Part shown: piece by piece, positions 51,216 through 62,838 of the stretch
How positions within the stretch are numbered: position 1 is the first letter of the stretch
How the letters are laid out: each line of letters starts with the position of its first letter
Assembly: GCF_040054535.1 (NCBI RefSeq)
Contig: NC_090778.1
Coordinates: 15,825,001-15,889,000, forward strand
Direction: 5' to 3'
From: Antennarius striatus
Lineage: Eukaryota > Chordata > Actinopteri > Lophiiformes > Antennariidae
Length of the DNA stretch: 64,000 nucleotides
The notes under the pieces: model-generated
Databases searched by the model: none
The model's input: the letters and a program-made list of their open reading frames with translations, nothing else
Told to the model about the DNA's origin: nothing
Position numbers and translations under genes: made by a program

Positions 51216-51886
51216 TCTCTTTGGATCGGAAAGGGATGGCCAGAGAAGAAAGCAAGAAAATAGAATGTTACAAAGATCAAAGAATTTACAAGTAATTTAG
51301 GTTAACTACAGATTATAATATAAAGACGTGAAATGGAGTAATAAGAAGAAAGCAAAATAGAAACCTGTGGAGATTTGTATTATGGAGGGAACGGCATGCA
51401 AGTGCTCCTGTTAGACTAAGTACATGTTCAATAGCAAACACACTCTGACATGAAGAGCTGCAAGGCCATTAGTCAGCCATTGATCAACACCAGAGAGCGC
51501 CCCCCACCCCCCACCCCCAACAGGAAACATAAAAACAGAACACTGGTGCTTACAATCCCATTCTCAGACTTGGTCTTAACATCCAGCTTCAGAACTCCGT
51601 AGCCTGGGGGAGGGGGGGGGGACAATATGGAAATTCAAAAATAAAGGGAAAAAATGCAAATATAACACTGCATGGATTTACAGGAAATTTTAAATGAGGA
51701 GACAAAACCAACTTTTCTATTGGTCCTGTTTCAGCAACAACTTCACCCAAACACAGTTAAACAACTTAGAAACATCATAAAAATAGCTCAGTATATTCCC
51801 ATAGATTCTGATGACTTACCAAAGCCCTTGCTAAAAATGTCTTTGGCAGATTTCCCCAAATCTGAGTACGCAGGAGGGACAGCCAT
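48660..51886 (-). CDS. vdac3: Voltage-dependent anion channel 3, mitochondrial outer-membrane porin, 8 coding exons, 283 aa
   Basis: Beta-barrel porin that passes ATP/ADP and other metabolites through the mitochondrial outer membrane. Coding exons: 51886-51820, 51603-51554, 50781-50629, 50536-50484, 50371-50144, 49995-49845, 48918-48861, 48751-48660. Lengths 67/50/153/53/228/151/58/92 join in frame and total 284 codons; 283 aa is the standard VDAC length. Landmarks: N-terminal helix [31 protein letters not shown]-like [59 protein letters not shown] and the C-terminal [13 protein letters not shown]. It is closest by motif to VDACs generally; the VDAC3 assignment leans on [10 protein letters not shown] and on linkage to ikbkb, as in human. 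Glu73 (VDAC1/2) position falls in KTKREDLG and is not Glu-clear. Confidence 0.9.
51173..51213. repeat. (CA)n microsatellite in a vdac3 intron
   Basis: About 40 bp of CA dinucleotide in the intron between the coding exons ending 51554 and starting 50781. Confidence 0.92.
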
Positions 51887-52009
51887 TGTGCCTAAGAAAA
51901 GAGACGAGCAGGTCATGTTTTACTTCTTTACAACAGAATCACTTACAAATAAGAATGTCGAGTGTTTAATTCTCCATGCACCTGTAACACACTTCTTCTA
52001 CTCCACTAC

Positions 52010-52080
52010 CTGTTTGCATGTTCCCCTTACGTCTGAGTGGGTTTCCTCTTTATTCTCCAGTTTTCTCTTACCACCAAAAG
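52010..52080 (+). repeat. Fragment of a common fish dispersed repeat
   Basis: The sequence GTTTGCATGTTCCCCTTACGTCTGAGTGGGTTTCCTC, then TCTCCAGTTTTCTCTTACCACC, matches the memory of a widespread fish repeat body; only this small piece is present. Confidence 0.5.
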
Positions 52081-52577
52081 CTTGCAGTGCAGGTGAAACG
52101 TTAACTTTAATTTGCTCACACATGTGAATGGTTGTATTTCTATGTCATCTGTCCTGTGATGAACTCATACTTTGCTGGTCAGCTTTAAAGTTAAACACCA
52201 TGACAAACACAAGTGGAAAACTTCATGCAAACACACTGAGTTTGGCACCTTTGTGAGAGCTGAGCAGCGTGCGTCAGAGAGTGCAAGCAGGTGTAGAGTC
52301 TATTTTTCAGGGACGAACTGCATATAGCATTTTCTTCTGGCCACTGGACTGGAGCTTCTCTAGGTGCTGCAGATATCCAGCTCCTCTCTTACCCCTTCAA
52401 TCTTACATACTAATGTTATGAGCAGCAGTGTGTTAGCAAGTAGTGGAAGCTATTTATGGGACTATTATTTTTTATCGGACTGGTTCCCCAAAAGGAAGTC
52501 ACTAGGAATAAACAGCAGCCAACTTTTCAAAAGATGACATCAGAAATAAATTGCTGCAATACTGCATTTCAACATTA

Positions 52578-53621
52578 TAGATCTGGAGAAAACTTATGAC
52601 AGGATGCCCAGAGAGGAACTCTGGTATTATATGGGGAAGTCTGGAGTGGCAGATAAGTATGTGAGAGCGGTGTAGGACATGTATGAGGACTGCAAGACAG
52701 TGGTGAGGTGTGCTGTAGGTGTGACAGAGGAGTTCAAGGTGGAGGTGGGACTGCATCAGGGATCAGCTCTGAGCCCCTTCTTGTTCGCTATGGTGATGGA
52801 CAGGCTGACAGACGAGGTTAGACAGGAATCTCCATGGACTATGATGTTTGCAGATGACATTGTGATCTGTAGTGAGAGCAGGGAACAGGTGGAGGAGAAG
52901 GTAGAGAGGTGGGGATTTGTCCTGGAAAGGAGAGGAAAGAAGGTTAGCCGCAGTAAGACAGTACATGTGTGTGAATGAGAGGGACCCGAGTAGAAGAGTG
53001 AGGTTACAGGGAGAAGAGATCAAGAAGGTGGAGGATTTTAAGTACCTGTACTTAGTGTCAACAGTCCAGAGCAATGGAGAGTGTGGAAAAGAGGTGAAGA
53101 AGTGTGTACAGGCAGGATGGAACGGGTGGAGGAAAGTGTCAGGTGTGATGTGTGATAGAAGAGTTTCAGCTAAAATGAAAGGTGTACAAAACTGTTGTGA
53201 CACCAGCGATGTTGTTTGGTCTAGAGACAGTGTCACTGAGGAAAAGACAGGAGACAGAGCTGGAGGTAGCAGAGATGAAGATGCTGAGGTTCTCTCTGGG
53301 AGTGACCAGGAAGGATAGGATCAGGAATGAGTACATCAGAGGGACAGCACATGGTAGAGGTTTTGGAGATAAAGTCAGAGAGGCCAGACTGAGATGGTTT
53401 GGACATGTCCAGAGGAGAGATAGTGAATATATTGGTAGAAGGATGCTGAGTTTTGAACTGCCAGGCAGGAGGCCTAGAGGAAGACCAAAGAGGAGGTTTA
53501 TGGATGTAGTGTAAGAGGACATGAAGGTAGTTGGTGTGAAAGAGGAGGATGCAGAAGACGGTTAGATGGAGGCAACTGATTCGCTGTGGCGACCCCTGAA
53601 GGGGAAAGCCGAAAGGAGAAG
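52578..53621 (+). mobile_element. 5'-truncated RTE-like LINE with 17-bp TSD in vdac3 intron 1
   Basis: Retains RT domains: YEDCKTVVRCAVGVTEEFK, GLHQGSALSPFLFAMVMDR, MFADDIVICSESREQ, KVEDFKYLYLVSTVQSNGE, VSLRKRQETELEVAE and RWFGHVQRRDSEYIGRRM with GRRPRGRPKRRFMDV. It ends CTGTGGCGACCCCTGAAGG. The flanks are ACTGCATTTCAACATTA (52561-52577) and ACTGCGTTTCGACATTA (53622-53638), 15 of 17 identical. A frameshift near 52940-52975 and the 5' truncation make it inactive. It is antisense to vdac3. Confidence 0.9.
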
Positions 53622-53638
53622 ACTGCGTTTCGACATTA

Positions 53639-56114
53639 ATAAAATGTCCATTGTGCTATGCTAATACATTAGAGCTAATATTGGTTTGGTTAGTCAGAAG
53701 CTACCACGCCAACATATCACCACACACTGGACTTCAGACAGTCACCAGGGTCCCCTGGATTAGTGGGTCAGCACCACACACACTTTGTGTGTGAAGTGGA
53801 CATTACTGACAAGGTATTTAGATTATCATTTGTGTTAAAATAAGCTGCTTTATTATATTACTGATACGTCCTTTGCACTTTTGTCCTGCTGAAAAGTCCA
53901 TCATCAACTTGATTGTAGGCTGCAGGGAGCATCTAAATATCAATATTATCAAATACAGCAGAATTGATGATCATTTTATAAATACTGAAGTCTGGATTCA
54001 CGGGACTAATGGAACTTAAACCAAAGCCTGTTCCAGGGACCCTGCTGATGTGTCGTATTTCTACCACTATGAACACCTCCCACTCACCCCGTCCCTTGGG
54101 CACATGGTGATGACATGTCCCACAGTAGACTTTGTTCTTTCCATGACTTCCTGTCTTGTCCTGCAGCACCACATTCCCTGTTTGTTTCTTTTCCATGTCT
54201 CTTCAGATGAGGGAAAAACATACGGGTACAAAAGAAACTTTGGGACGTATTCCAACACTGCTCTGAGAGCAGCACCCCTCCATATGTGGCCTTGTCTGGT
54301 GGTTAAATATTGTCATGTTACTTTTTTATTTAATCAGTATACGTCCTATTGAGATTAAGAACCTATTGGACAATCAAATCCTGATTCTCTGAATTCTTTA
54401 GCTTGTAGCACTCCAAAGGTCTTTACCTAAAGAGAACCTGATAACTATTGTCTCAAATGACAAAGCAACACGGAAAACAGAGCACATCATAACAATTCAC
54501 TTTCTTGCAAATAATTTTTGGTCCTTTGTACTATTAGTATACATCTAGCAGATCTTACATTTACTTGGTTCTGGACAGACATGGTTGCTGAAGGTCTTTA
54601 GTGGCTTTCACTTGTTTCCTTTCATATGTAATATGTGTTTGAACAATTTGAACTCAAAAGATTTCTTTTTGTGTAATCCTGTTGAGTCATATGCTTCTTG
54701 AATTTGCAAGTTAAAGCTTGTAGTCGTGTCACCAATATCCATCCAACTACCCGAACTCAATAAACCCGTAATTTTAAACTTTTCTAATCTAATTTCTGTC
54801 ATCATCAACAAGAGGCATTATAAAACTGAAGGGCTTTCACCAAACTTCCAGCAAACCAAGTTACAAACATGGTTTGCCCTTTTCTGCTTCAGATTTGTTT
54901 GATGTGGCAGTCGATCATTAAAAGAATCTCGACCACATGAAAAACAGCATCTCATCATCATATCAAGACAATCCAAAGCAGAGTATGGTATTTCAGTGTC
55001 ATAGCAGGATTTATTTTTTAAAAATTCCTGGATCCATAGCATCACTGGGACAAGCCTCGAAATCTACTTACCTGCTTCCCTCCAACAGGTCATTGTTCCC
55101 ACAAAATTTCCTAGCAATCCATTCAAAATGTTCAAATTCTCCTGGTTATGAATGCACACAAATGAGGAAAAAAAACTAACAAAGGAAACAAGGTAACAAT
55201 AAAGTATATCTGGGTCGATGTACGCCTGATCTGGTTTGGGCAGATTATTGCAAAATGGATTGCCTCCTATTCATAAATATTCAAACTAGACGAATGAAAA
55301 TTGATCTCATCATTTAGCAGTTTTATTTAAGTAAGTAAGCAGCAAGTGAGCTAACCACTAAAGACAAGGTCAACTGTCACAAGATGATCTGCAATGATGC
55401 AAAAGTTGATCGTTAGTCATTTTGAGAATTTTAATTTATATTTTAAAGAAAACAGGCAAACACATGCAAACGCGCACGTACACACACGAGTGGTTAATGT
55501 CAATATAATCTGGAATCCTTTTTTTTAGCTCAGTTTTCTGCCCTTCCAGTCCCTGAAAAAACTATCTGGCTCTTTAGACAACAAAAGCTCCACCATGTCC
55601 ATCAACTAGTCACTATCTGCCATTTCAAGTTGAAATGTTTATGAGCACGGGACTGTCAGAGCTACTGAAAATAGCTGCATGTTGCAACTAAAAATACAAG
55701 AGAGTTGCAGGAAATGGATTATAAATAATAGAGATGTGAGCAAACACAATCAGAATGGTCCAAAACTTTCAACTTAAAATTTTTACAACTTTTACAACTT
55801 GAAACTAGAATGAACTCAAATGTAGGTGACAATTCTTCACATTGCTCTCTAAGCCACACATTGTTTTAATGCTGTCGGTATGGAAACAGTTTTAACCAAT
55901 CTAAGTTTAACAATTTGGCTTCATCAGTTTGTGTGAACCAACAATGGTCTGGTCTGGTAATAACTAAGTAATCATACCTGGAAACTCAAAAAGAATAAAA
56001 AAAATATCATATTGTGATTCAAAATTTGCCAGACAACAGCAGGTGTACAAATGCATGTAACACCAACTCTTTCCAAAAGCCTTGCCCACATCAAAAACTG
56101 ATTTAACTTTAGCA
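53639..56114. other. vdac3: vdac3 intron 1, stretch between the two LINEs
   Basis: AT-rich DNA with scattered short open frames that do not resemble proteins. No gene recognised. Confidence 0.5.
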
Positions 56115-56132
56115 GATCTTGAGGACCAAATC

Positions 56133-59100
56133 TCCTCCTTGAGTCGTCACCTTATCGTGGTGGAGGGGTTTGTGTGTCCCAATGATCCTAGGAGCTAAGT
56201 TGTCTGGGGCTTTGTGCCCCTGGCAGGGTCACCCATGACAAACAGGTCCTAGGTGAGGGACCAGACACAGGACGGCTCACAGACCCCACATGATGAATAA
56301 AAACTATGGACCACGTTTTCCTTTGCCCGGGGCCCCCCTCTGGAGACAGGCCTGAAGGTGGGGCTCGAAGGTGAACGCCTGGTGGCCGGGCCTGCACCCA
56401 TGGGGCCTGGTCGGGCACAGCCTGAAAGGACAACGTGGGTCCCCCTTCCCATGGGCTCACCACCTGTGGGAGGGGCCATAGGGGTCGGGTGCATTGTGAG
56501 AAGGCGGGGACCTTGGCGATCCGATCCCCGGCTACAGAAGCTGGCTTTTGGGACGTGGAATGTCACCTCTCGGGCAGGGAAGGAGCCCAAGCTGGTGTGT
56601 GAGGTCGAGAAGTTCCGACTAGATATAGTCGGGCTCACCTCCACACACAGCTTGGGCTCTGGTACCAGTCCTCTCGAAAGGGGTTGGACTCTCTTCCACT
56701 CTGGAGTTGCCCATGGTGAGAGACGCTGAGCAGATGTGGGTATACTTATAGCCCCCCAGCTTGGCGCCTGTACATTGGGGTTCGTCCCGGTAGACGAGAG
56801 GGTAGCCTCTCTCCGCCTTTGGGTGGAGGGACGGGTCCTGACTGTTGTTTGCGCTTATGCACCAAATAGCAGTTCAAAATACCCACCCTTTTTGGAGTCC
56901 TTGGAGGGGGTGCTGGAGAGCGCTCCCACTGGGGACTCCATCGTTCTGCTGGGGGACTTCAATGCTCACGTTGGCAATGACAGTGAGACCTGGAAGGGCG
57001 TGATTGGGAGGAACGCCCCCCCCGATCAGAACCCGAGTGGTGTTCAGTTATTGGACTTCTGTGCTTGTCACGGATTGTCCATAACGAACACCATGTTCAG
57101 ACATAAGGGTGTCCATATGTGCACTTCGCACCTGGACACCCTAGGCCGCAGTTCGATGATCAACTTTATGGTCGTGTCATCGGACTTGCGGCCGCATGTC
57201 TTGGACACTTGGGTGAAGAGAGGGGCAGAGCTGTCAACCGATCACCACCTGGTGGTGTGTTGGCTTCGATGGTGGGGGAAGATGCCGGTCCGACCTGGTA
57301 GACCCAAACGTATTGTGAGGGTCTGCTGGGAACGCCTGGCGGAATCCCCTGTCAGAAGGAGTTTCAACTCCCACCTCAGGCAGAACTTCAACCACGTTCC
57401 GGGGGAGGCGGGGGACATTGAGTCTGAGTGGACCATGTTCCGCGCCTCCATTGTCAAGGCGGCCGACCACAGCTGTGGCCGTAAGGTGGTCGGTGCCTGT
57501 CGTGGCGGCAACCCCAGAACCCGCTGGTGGACATCGGCGGTAAGGGATGTCATCAAGGCAGCTGATGGGTACCGGCTGGCCAAGCGGAATGCAACTTTGA
57601 TGGTTGCTGAGGCAAAAACTCGGGCGTGGGAGGAGTTCGGTGATGCTTTGGAGGACGACTTCCAGGAAATTCTGGTCCACCATCAGACATCTCAGGAGGG
57701 GGAAGCAGTGCAGCATCAACACTGTGTATAGTAGGGATGGAGCGCTGCTGACCTCAACTCGGGACGTTGTGACTCGGTGGGGAGAATATTTCGAAGACCT
57801 CCTCATTTCCGGCGACACGCCTTCCGATGAGGAAGCAGAGTCTGGGTTCTCTCAGACAGGCTCTCCTATCTCTGGGGTTGAGGTCATCGAGGTGGTTAAA
57901 AAGCTCCTCGGTGGCAGGGTGGATGAGATCCGCCCGGAGTTCCTAAAGGCTCTGGATGTTGTAGGGCTGTCCTAGTTGACACGCCTCTCCAACATCGCGT
58001 GGACGTCGGGGACAGTGCCTCTGGATTGGCAGACTGGGGTGGTGGTCCACCTTTTTAAGAAGGGAGACCAGAGGGTGTGTTCCAACTACAGGGGGATCAC
58101 ACTCCTCAGCCTCCCTGGCAAGGTCTATTCAGGGGTTCTGGAGAGGAGGGTCCGTCGGGAAGTCGAATCTCGGATTCAGGAGGAGCAGTGTGGTTTTCGT
58201 CCTGGCCGTGGAACAGTAGACCAGTTCTACACCCTCCGCAGGGTCCTTGAGGGGGCATGGGAGTTCGCCTAACCAGTCTACATGTGTTTTGTGGACTTGG
58301 AGAAGGCGTACGACCGTGTTCCTCAGGGGGTTCTGTGGGAGGTGCTTCGGGAGTATGGGATACTGAACCCCTTGATAAGGGCTGTTCAGTCCTTGTATGA
58401 CCGATGTCAGAGTTTGGTCCGCATTGCCGGCAGTAAGTCGGATTGGTTTCCAGTGAGGGTTGGACTCCGCCAAGGCTGCCCTTTGTCACCGATTCTGTTC
58501 ATAACTTTTATGGACAGAATTTCTAGGCGCAGCCAAGGCGTTGAGGGTGTCCGGTTTGGTGGCCTCAGTATTGCATCTCTGCTTTTTGCAGATGACGTGG
58601 TGCTGTTGACTTCATCGAGCCGTGATCTCCAACTCTCACAGGAGCGGTTCGCAGCCAAGTGTGAAGCAGTTGGGATGAGAATCAGCACCTCCAAATCTGA
58701 GACCATGGTCCTCAGTCGGAAAAGGGTGGAGTGCCCTCTCCGGGTTGGGGATGAGATCCTGCCCCAAGTGGAGAAGTTCAAGTATCTTGGGGTCTCGTTC
58801 ACGAGTGAGGGTACCATGGAACGGGAGATCGACAGGCGGATTGGTGCAGCGTCTGCAGTGATGCGGACTCTGTATCGGTCCGTCGTGGTGAAGAAGGAGT
58901 TGAGCCGAAAGGCAAAGCTCTCGATTTACCGGTCGATCTACGTTCCTGCCCTCACCTATGGTCACGAGCTGTGGGTCGTGACCGAAAGAACGAGATCCCG
59001 GATACAAGCGGCCGAAATGAGTTTCCTCAGCAGGGTGTCCAGGCTCTCCCTTAGAAATAGGGTGAGAAGTTCAGACATCCGGGAGGGACTCAGAGTCGAG

Positions 59101-59391
59101 CCGCTGCTCCTCTGCATCAAGAGGTGCCAGATGAGGTGGCTCGGGCATCTGGTTAGGATGTCTCCTGGACGCCTCCCTGGTGAGGTGTTCCGAGGAGCTG
59201 GACGGAGTGGCTAGGGAGAGGGAAGCCTGGGCTTCCCTGCTTAAGCTTCTGCCCCGCGACCCGATCCCGGATAAGCGGAAGAAAATGGATGGATGGATGG
59301 ATGGATGGATGGATGGATGGATGGATTGATGGATGGATGGATGGATGGATGGATGGATGGATGGATGGATGGATGGATGGATGGATCGATC
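56133..59391 (+). mobile_element. Rex3 (RTE-clade) retrotransposon, near full length with 18-bp TSD (copy B)
   Basis: Same 5' end as copy A (CTCCTTGAGTCGTCACC) and ends in GGATAAGCGG plus an (ATGG)n tail. It encodes the endonuclease ([12 protein letters not shown] about 56840; [12 protein letters not shown] about 56950; [11 protein letters not shown] about 57235) and RT (LRQGCPLSPILFITFMDR; LLFADDVVLL about 58585). Defects: TAG at 57973 where copy A has TGG, a stop TAA at 58270, a frameshift near 57665 and a roughly 100-bp deletion at about 59193 that removes the C-terminal RPWGRPR region. The flanks GATCTTGAGGACCAAATC (56115-56132) and GATCTTAAGGACCAAATC (59392-59409) match at 17 of 18. Lies antisense in vdac3 intron 1. 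Confidence 0.93.
59284..59391 (+). repeat. (ATGG)n tail of Rex3 copy B
   Basis: About 100 bp of ATGG tetramers with one ATTG interruption lie between the GGATAAGCGGAAGAAA end of Rex3 and its downstream TSD, so the array belongs to the insertion. Confidence 0.9.
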
Positions 59392-59409
59392 GATCTTAAG
59401 GACCAAATC

Positions 59410-61181
59410 ATCCATGGTAAGATATGAGAAATTACATCTTGGTATGATTGTACAAACCTCCACTTTTGCTGTCTCAGCATCGTTCTTCATTAACTGCCTG
59501 CCAGCTGACTGACCTTCTGTTGACCACATGTAACATCTGCACTGCCGTTGTGATCTCGTGCAACAGAAACAGCTTCTAGGCTGTTACCCTCACCTCCTCC
59601 ACAACACAGCCCCTTTTTGACCCCTGGCCCCTTGCCTTCATCCCTCAGTCTCAACAGTTGGATGTCTAAATATAGCTCAGGTGAAGCCAACACTGCAGCA
59701 CATGTGACTTCAACATGTGCCTGCTTTGGGTTAGCCAATTAAAGCCCCTCTAAATATGTATGCATCCATTGTACCTCTAATTATACGCAGATCACACTTG
59801 AATGTTCTTATGAGCTGCATTCAGATGTGACTGAACTCAAAAGGTTACAACAGCACTAATCAACAGTATAATGTGAAATAGCAACCACACAAGCAATAAT
59901 TGTTGACAATTAAATACAGAACACTTATAAAACAATATATTTAAAAAACATTATGTGTCTTATTTTGTAAATATCTGTTTTTCCAAGTTTATCTGACATT
60001 GTGTTATGTCACTCCTGTGAATTAGTTGTAACATATTCAAATAAAATAAATAAAATAAAAAAATTCTAAGCGTGTATGAAAACCAATTTATGTCTAAGAC
60101 AGAAAAACATCCTTCGCTTTTAATACTTGTAAATATGAGGGAAGTGTGTTTGCTGTTTGGATTTAATACATTTTATCCATCTTCCTTATGTTTTATTTTA
60201 GTTAGTTCAATAGTTAAATGGAGAATCTGAGTTTTGTGACCACACACTCTTTGCTGACAATAAATTATAGCATTATGTGAACACACAACACTGATCCTTC
60301 AGATAAGGTGAAGACAAGGTGTGTGTGGCATATACAGGTGGTGTGTATGAGTTAGAGACACGCTGTTCTGCTTTTACTGCAAGTAAACAATATAAGAGAG
60401 AGCCTGTTCACCAGTGGTTCTCATTGGGTCACATAATACTGTACTTGTTTTCCCTATTATTAGACTTTTTTCATGATTTTAGGCATTGGAAAGAGTCCTT
60501 CATGAAAACCTAAAGTTTCCCTCTATTGGTGTTTATAATATGTAACCTATATGCTTCCTCCATGCTGACAAGGAGTTTCCCTGAAAAAACACAGTGGGTT
60601 ACTACCACTCTGTGTAATGTGTGCATGAATCTGAATATGGACAACAGGACTTGTTTGGTAGACCTCCATGAAAACTTTCCAACTTCGACATTTACAACAT
60701 CAAGTGTCCCGTTATTCATTTGCCAGGCGCGTCTATGTCTATCTTCTACTGTCCGTCTGTCAAGACGTCTGTGGCCTGCTGTAAAGTAACCCATAATGCA
60801 ACAGTGAACTTTATAAATATACGTAAATACTATCTCTTTTTTTATACGTGCTATGGGTGTTTCACAGCGCACTACCATTCGACATATTTTTAAAGTAATG
60901 GGATACCATTCATCACTCTGATGCCATCATTTTTTCCAAACTCTCATTGGTCATTAAAATTGTCTTTCAGGATGAAGCGACTCAGAAATCATGTCTTGCT
61001 CAGGCCTGGGCTGGAATTAAAATCGTCTCGAAAAACTTACGGACATACACTCCGTCCTGGCTAAGTTTGACTCAACCCTAACGCCGACTGACAGTCGTCA
61101 AAAAGTTAACTACTTATGCAGGTAAAACCACACCAGACTATGTTTAGAAGAAAAAGAGTTTACAAACACTTTATTTCTCAC
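59410..61181. other. vdac3: vdac3 intron 1, distal part
   Basis: No exon or transposon recognised. A 122-codon minus-strand frame at 60878-60510 has no similarity I can recognise and no coding context. Confidence 0.5.
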
Positions 61182-61252
61182 CTGTGTTTACTGGTCAGAG
61201 CGCAGGGTTTTGCAGGACTCTTCGGAACACAGTGAAGACAGACGACAGTAAC
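61182..61252 (-). other. vdac3: Predicted vdac3 non-coding exon 1
   Basis: On the minus strand a strong donor (AACACAG followed by GTGAGAAA) lies at 61182/61181. The ATG exon has its own acceptor (TTTTCTTAG at about 51892), so a 5' UTR exon is needed. This is the only CpG-rich candidate upstream. The 5' edge is approximate. Confidence 0.6.
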
Positions 61253-61300
61253 TACTGCGCATGCGCAAACCCGACCTCATCCTGAGGGCGGAGTCAAGAC
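61253..61300 (-). promoter_or_regulatory. vdac3: vdac3 promoter with palindromic NRF-1 site
   Basis: TGCGCATGCGCA at 61256-61267 is a perfect palindromic NRF-1 consensus. A GC box (GAGGGCGGAGTC) is about 20 bp further upstream on the minus strand. NRF-1 is the known regulator of many nuclear genes for mitochondrial proteins, which fits a porin. Confidence 0.65.
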
Positions 61301-61679
61301 ACGCATAAGATTACAGCGCTGTGTTACTAAGAGTTTACATGAGACCTTGGCGTTCACTTAGTGAACCCTTGCGCTGATAAAGCTTATCATTGGTACAGTT
61401 TTACTGTAGGTCATGATAAGACAACAATTACTTTTGTGTAATAATTTGAAATCCATGTGTAAATCTTCATTATTATTTTTATATATGTGTATTTAGACGT
61501 GCACCTGTTTTAACGTAGTTTTTACGTCTGTTTGGTGTTTATTCTTGCCAGGTGCGCATCTGACTGAAAAAGCGAGTCATTGTTTTATAATAAATTATTA
61601 TGGGCTTTGGGGTTTGTTTGTTTTTTGTTTTATGGCAGATTACTCAAAAAAATTTCTCTAGTTTATTGTGAGATTAACC

Positions 61680-61978
61680 AAACGTCACTAAAAATACAAT
61701 TTGTTTGGATGAACCTTAATTCTTAACCTTAAGTAGTTTATTTCCCTGACGAAATCTCCCTAAGGGATCAATAAAGTTCTACTCTACTCTACTCTACTCT
61801 ACTCTACTCTACTCTACTCTACTCTACTCTACTCTACTCTACTCTACTCTACTCTACTCTACTCTACTCTACTCTACTCTACTCTACTCTACTCTACTCT
61901 ACTCTACTCTACTCTACTCTACTCTACCCTACCCTACCCTACCTTACCCTACCCTACCTTACCCTACTTTACCCTACC
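61680..61978 (+). repeat. Retroelement tail with (ACTCT)n grading into (ACCCT)n
   Basis: A tail (AAATCTCCCTAAGGGATCAATAAAG) like that of fish SINE/LINE 3' ends leads into about 150 bp of pure ACTCT pentamers (61777-61925), followed by about 50 bp of ACCCT/ACCTT variants up to 61978. Confidence 0.85.
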
Positions 61979-62004
61979 CGAGGGAGGTAGTTGTCTCGTT
62001 AGTG

Positions 62005-62095
62005 CGGCTGCGCCGTTGCCATAGTGATCATGACTGAGGCGGGTGTTGATGCCGTGGCGTCACTAATCTGCGTGACCAAAATCCTGCACCAACAA
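62005..62095 (+). promoter_or_regulatory. enkd1: Candidate enkd1 promoter with RFX X-box-like motif
   Basis: CpG-rich patch. GTTGCCATAGTGAT (62015-62028) has a perfect left X-box half (GTTGCC), a 2-bp spacer and a weaker right half. GGCGTCACTAAT (about 62059) is CRE-like. RFX X-boxes are known in promoters of centrosome/cilium genes, which suits enkd1. The transcription start and first donor are not resolved. Confidence 0.45.
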
Positions 62096-62200
62096 ACAGG
62101 ACAGAACGGTTGGCTAATTCACGATTTTATTCTGTTATGTTTTCTGTTTCCACTTGTTTTCGGCCAAACTCACGGATCGTTCGTGCTGATTGACCTCTAG
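62030..62200 (+). other. Short open frame in the enkd1 5' region (possible uORF)
   Basis: A 56-codon frame starts MTEAGVDAVASLICVTK inside the CpG patch and ends at TAG 62198-62200. I do not recognise the peptide. It could be an upstream ORF, the first exon of an unannotated isoform, or chance. Confidence 0.2.
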
Positions 62201-62838
62201 GTTAACTGACTCTGAGGATAGTAAATAATCTGTAATCTGACATTTAGCGCCCAATGCAACGCTATATTAACAGATAGTTATTACTCTATTCAAGATTGAT
62301 TAGTGATTTACTTGATGTATTCAAGTGTTACAGCCACAATCAGGCATCTAAGCAATGTAATTACTGTACTTCACAAAACATAAAATTAAGGTGATGGCAC
62401 AATGGTATTATTAGGTTAGGATATGTCATTTGGGGCATAAAAATTTACATTTTTCCAAGAAGTCGTAGACAATAGACAATTATTACACCAAAGTAAACCA
62501 CTTTGTATTTGTTGTCTTTATTGCTAATTCAAATTCAAATCAAAGGTTTCAAAGGATTCAAGGATTTTGAAGCATTTATTTTTATGTGCATAGTGAAGAA
62601 ACAGGGTTTCCCTATACAATGAAAAACTTACTTTGCCATCCTTTGTAAAAGCAGCAGAATTGTAAAAAAAGAAAAGAAAAAAAAAGCAAGTATATAAAAC
62701 AAACTGCCACAAAGACTGTATTTACATATTGACTGTTACTTACATGTGGATGATACTAGCCAGAGCTCAGTTTATCAATTCAAAATGTCTTTGTTTGATG
62801 TTCATTGTTCATAACTGATTGAGTAACTTTTCCTTTAG
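62201..62838. other. enkd1: AT-rich stretch before the enkd1 ATG exon
   Basis: Likely 5' intron of enkd1. No other feature was recognised; an A-rich run lies near 62665-62690. Confidence 0.45.

Noticed and set aside
59284-59400. CRISPR-like or satellite array
   Set aside because: Simple ATGG tail of Rex3 bounded by its target-site duplication; there are no spacers, and the locus is eukaryotic.
60510-60878. 122-codon minus-strand frame in vdac3 intron 1
   Set aside because: No recognisable domain, splice sites, promoter or codon pattern; treated as chance.
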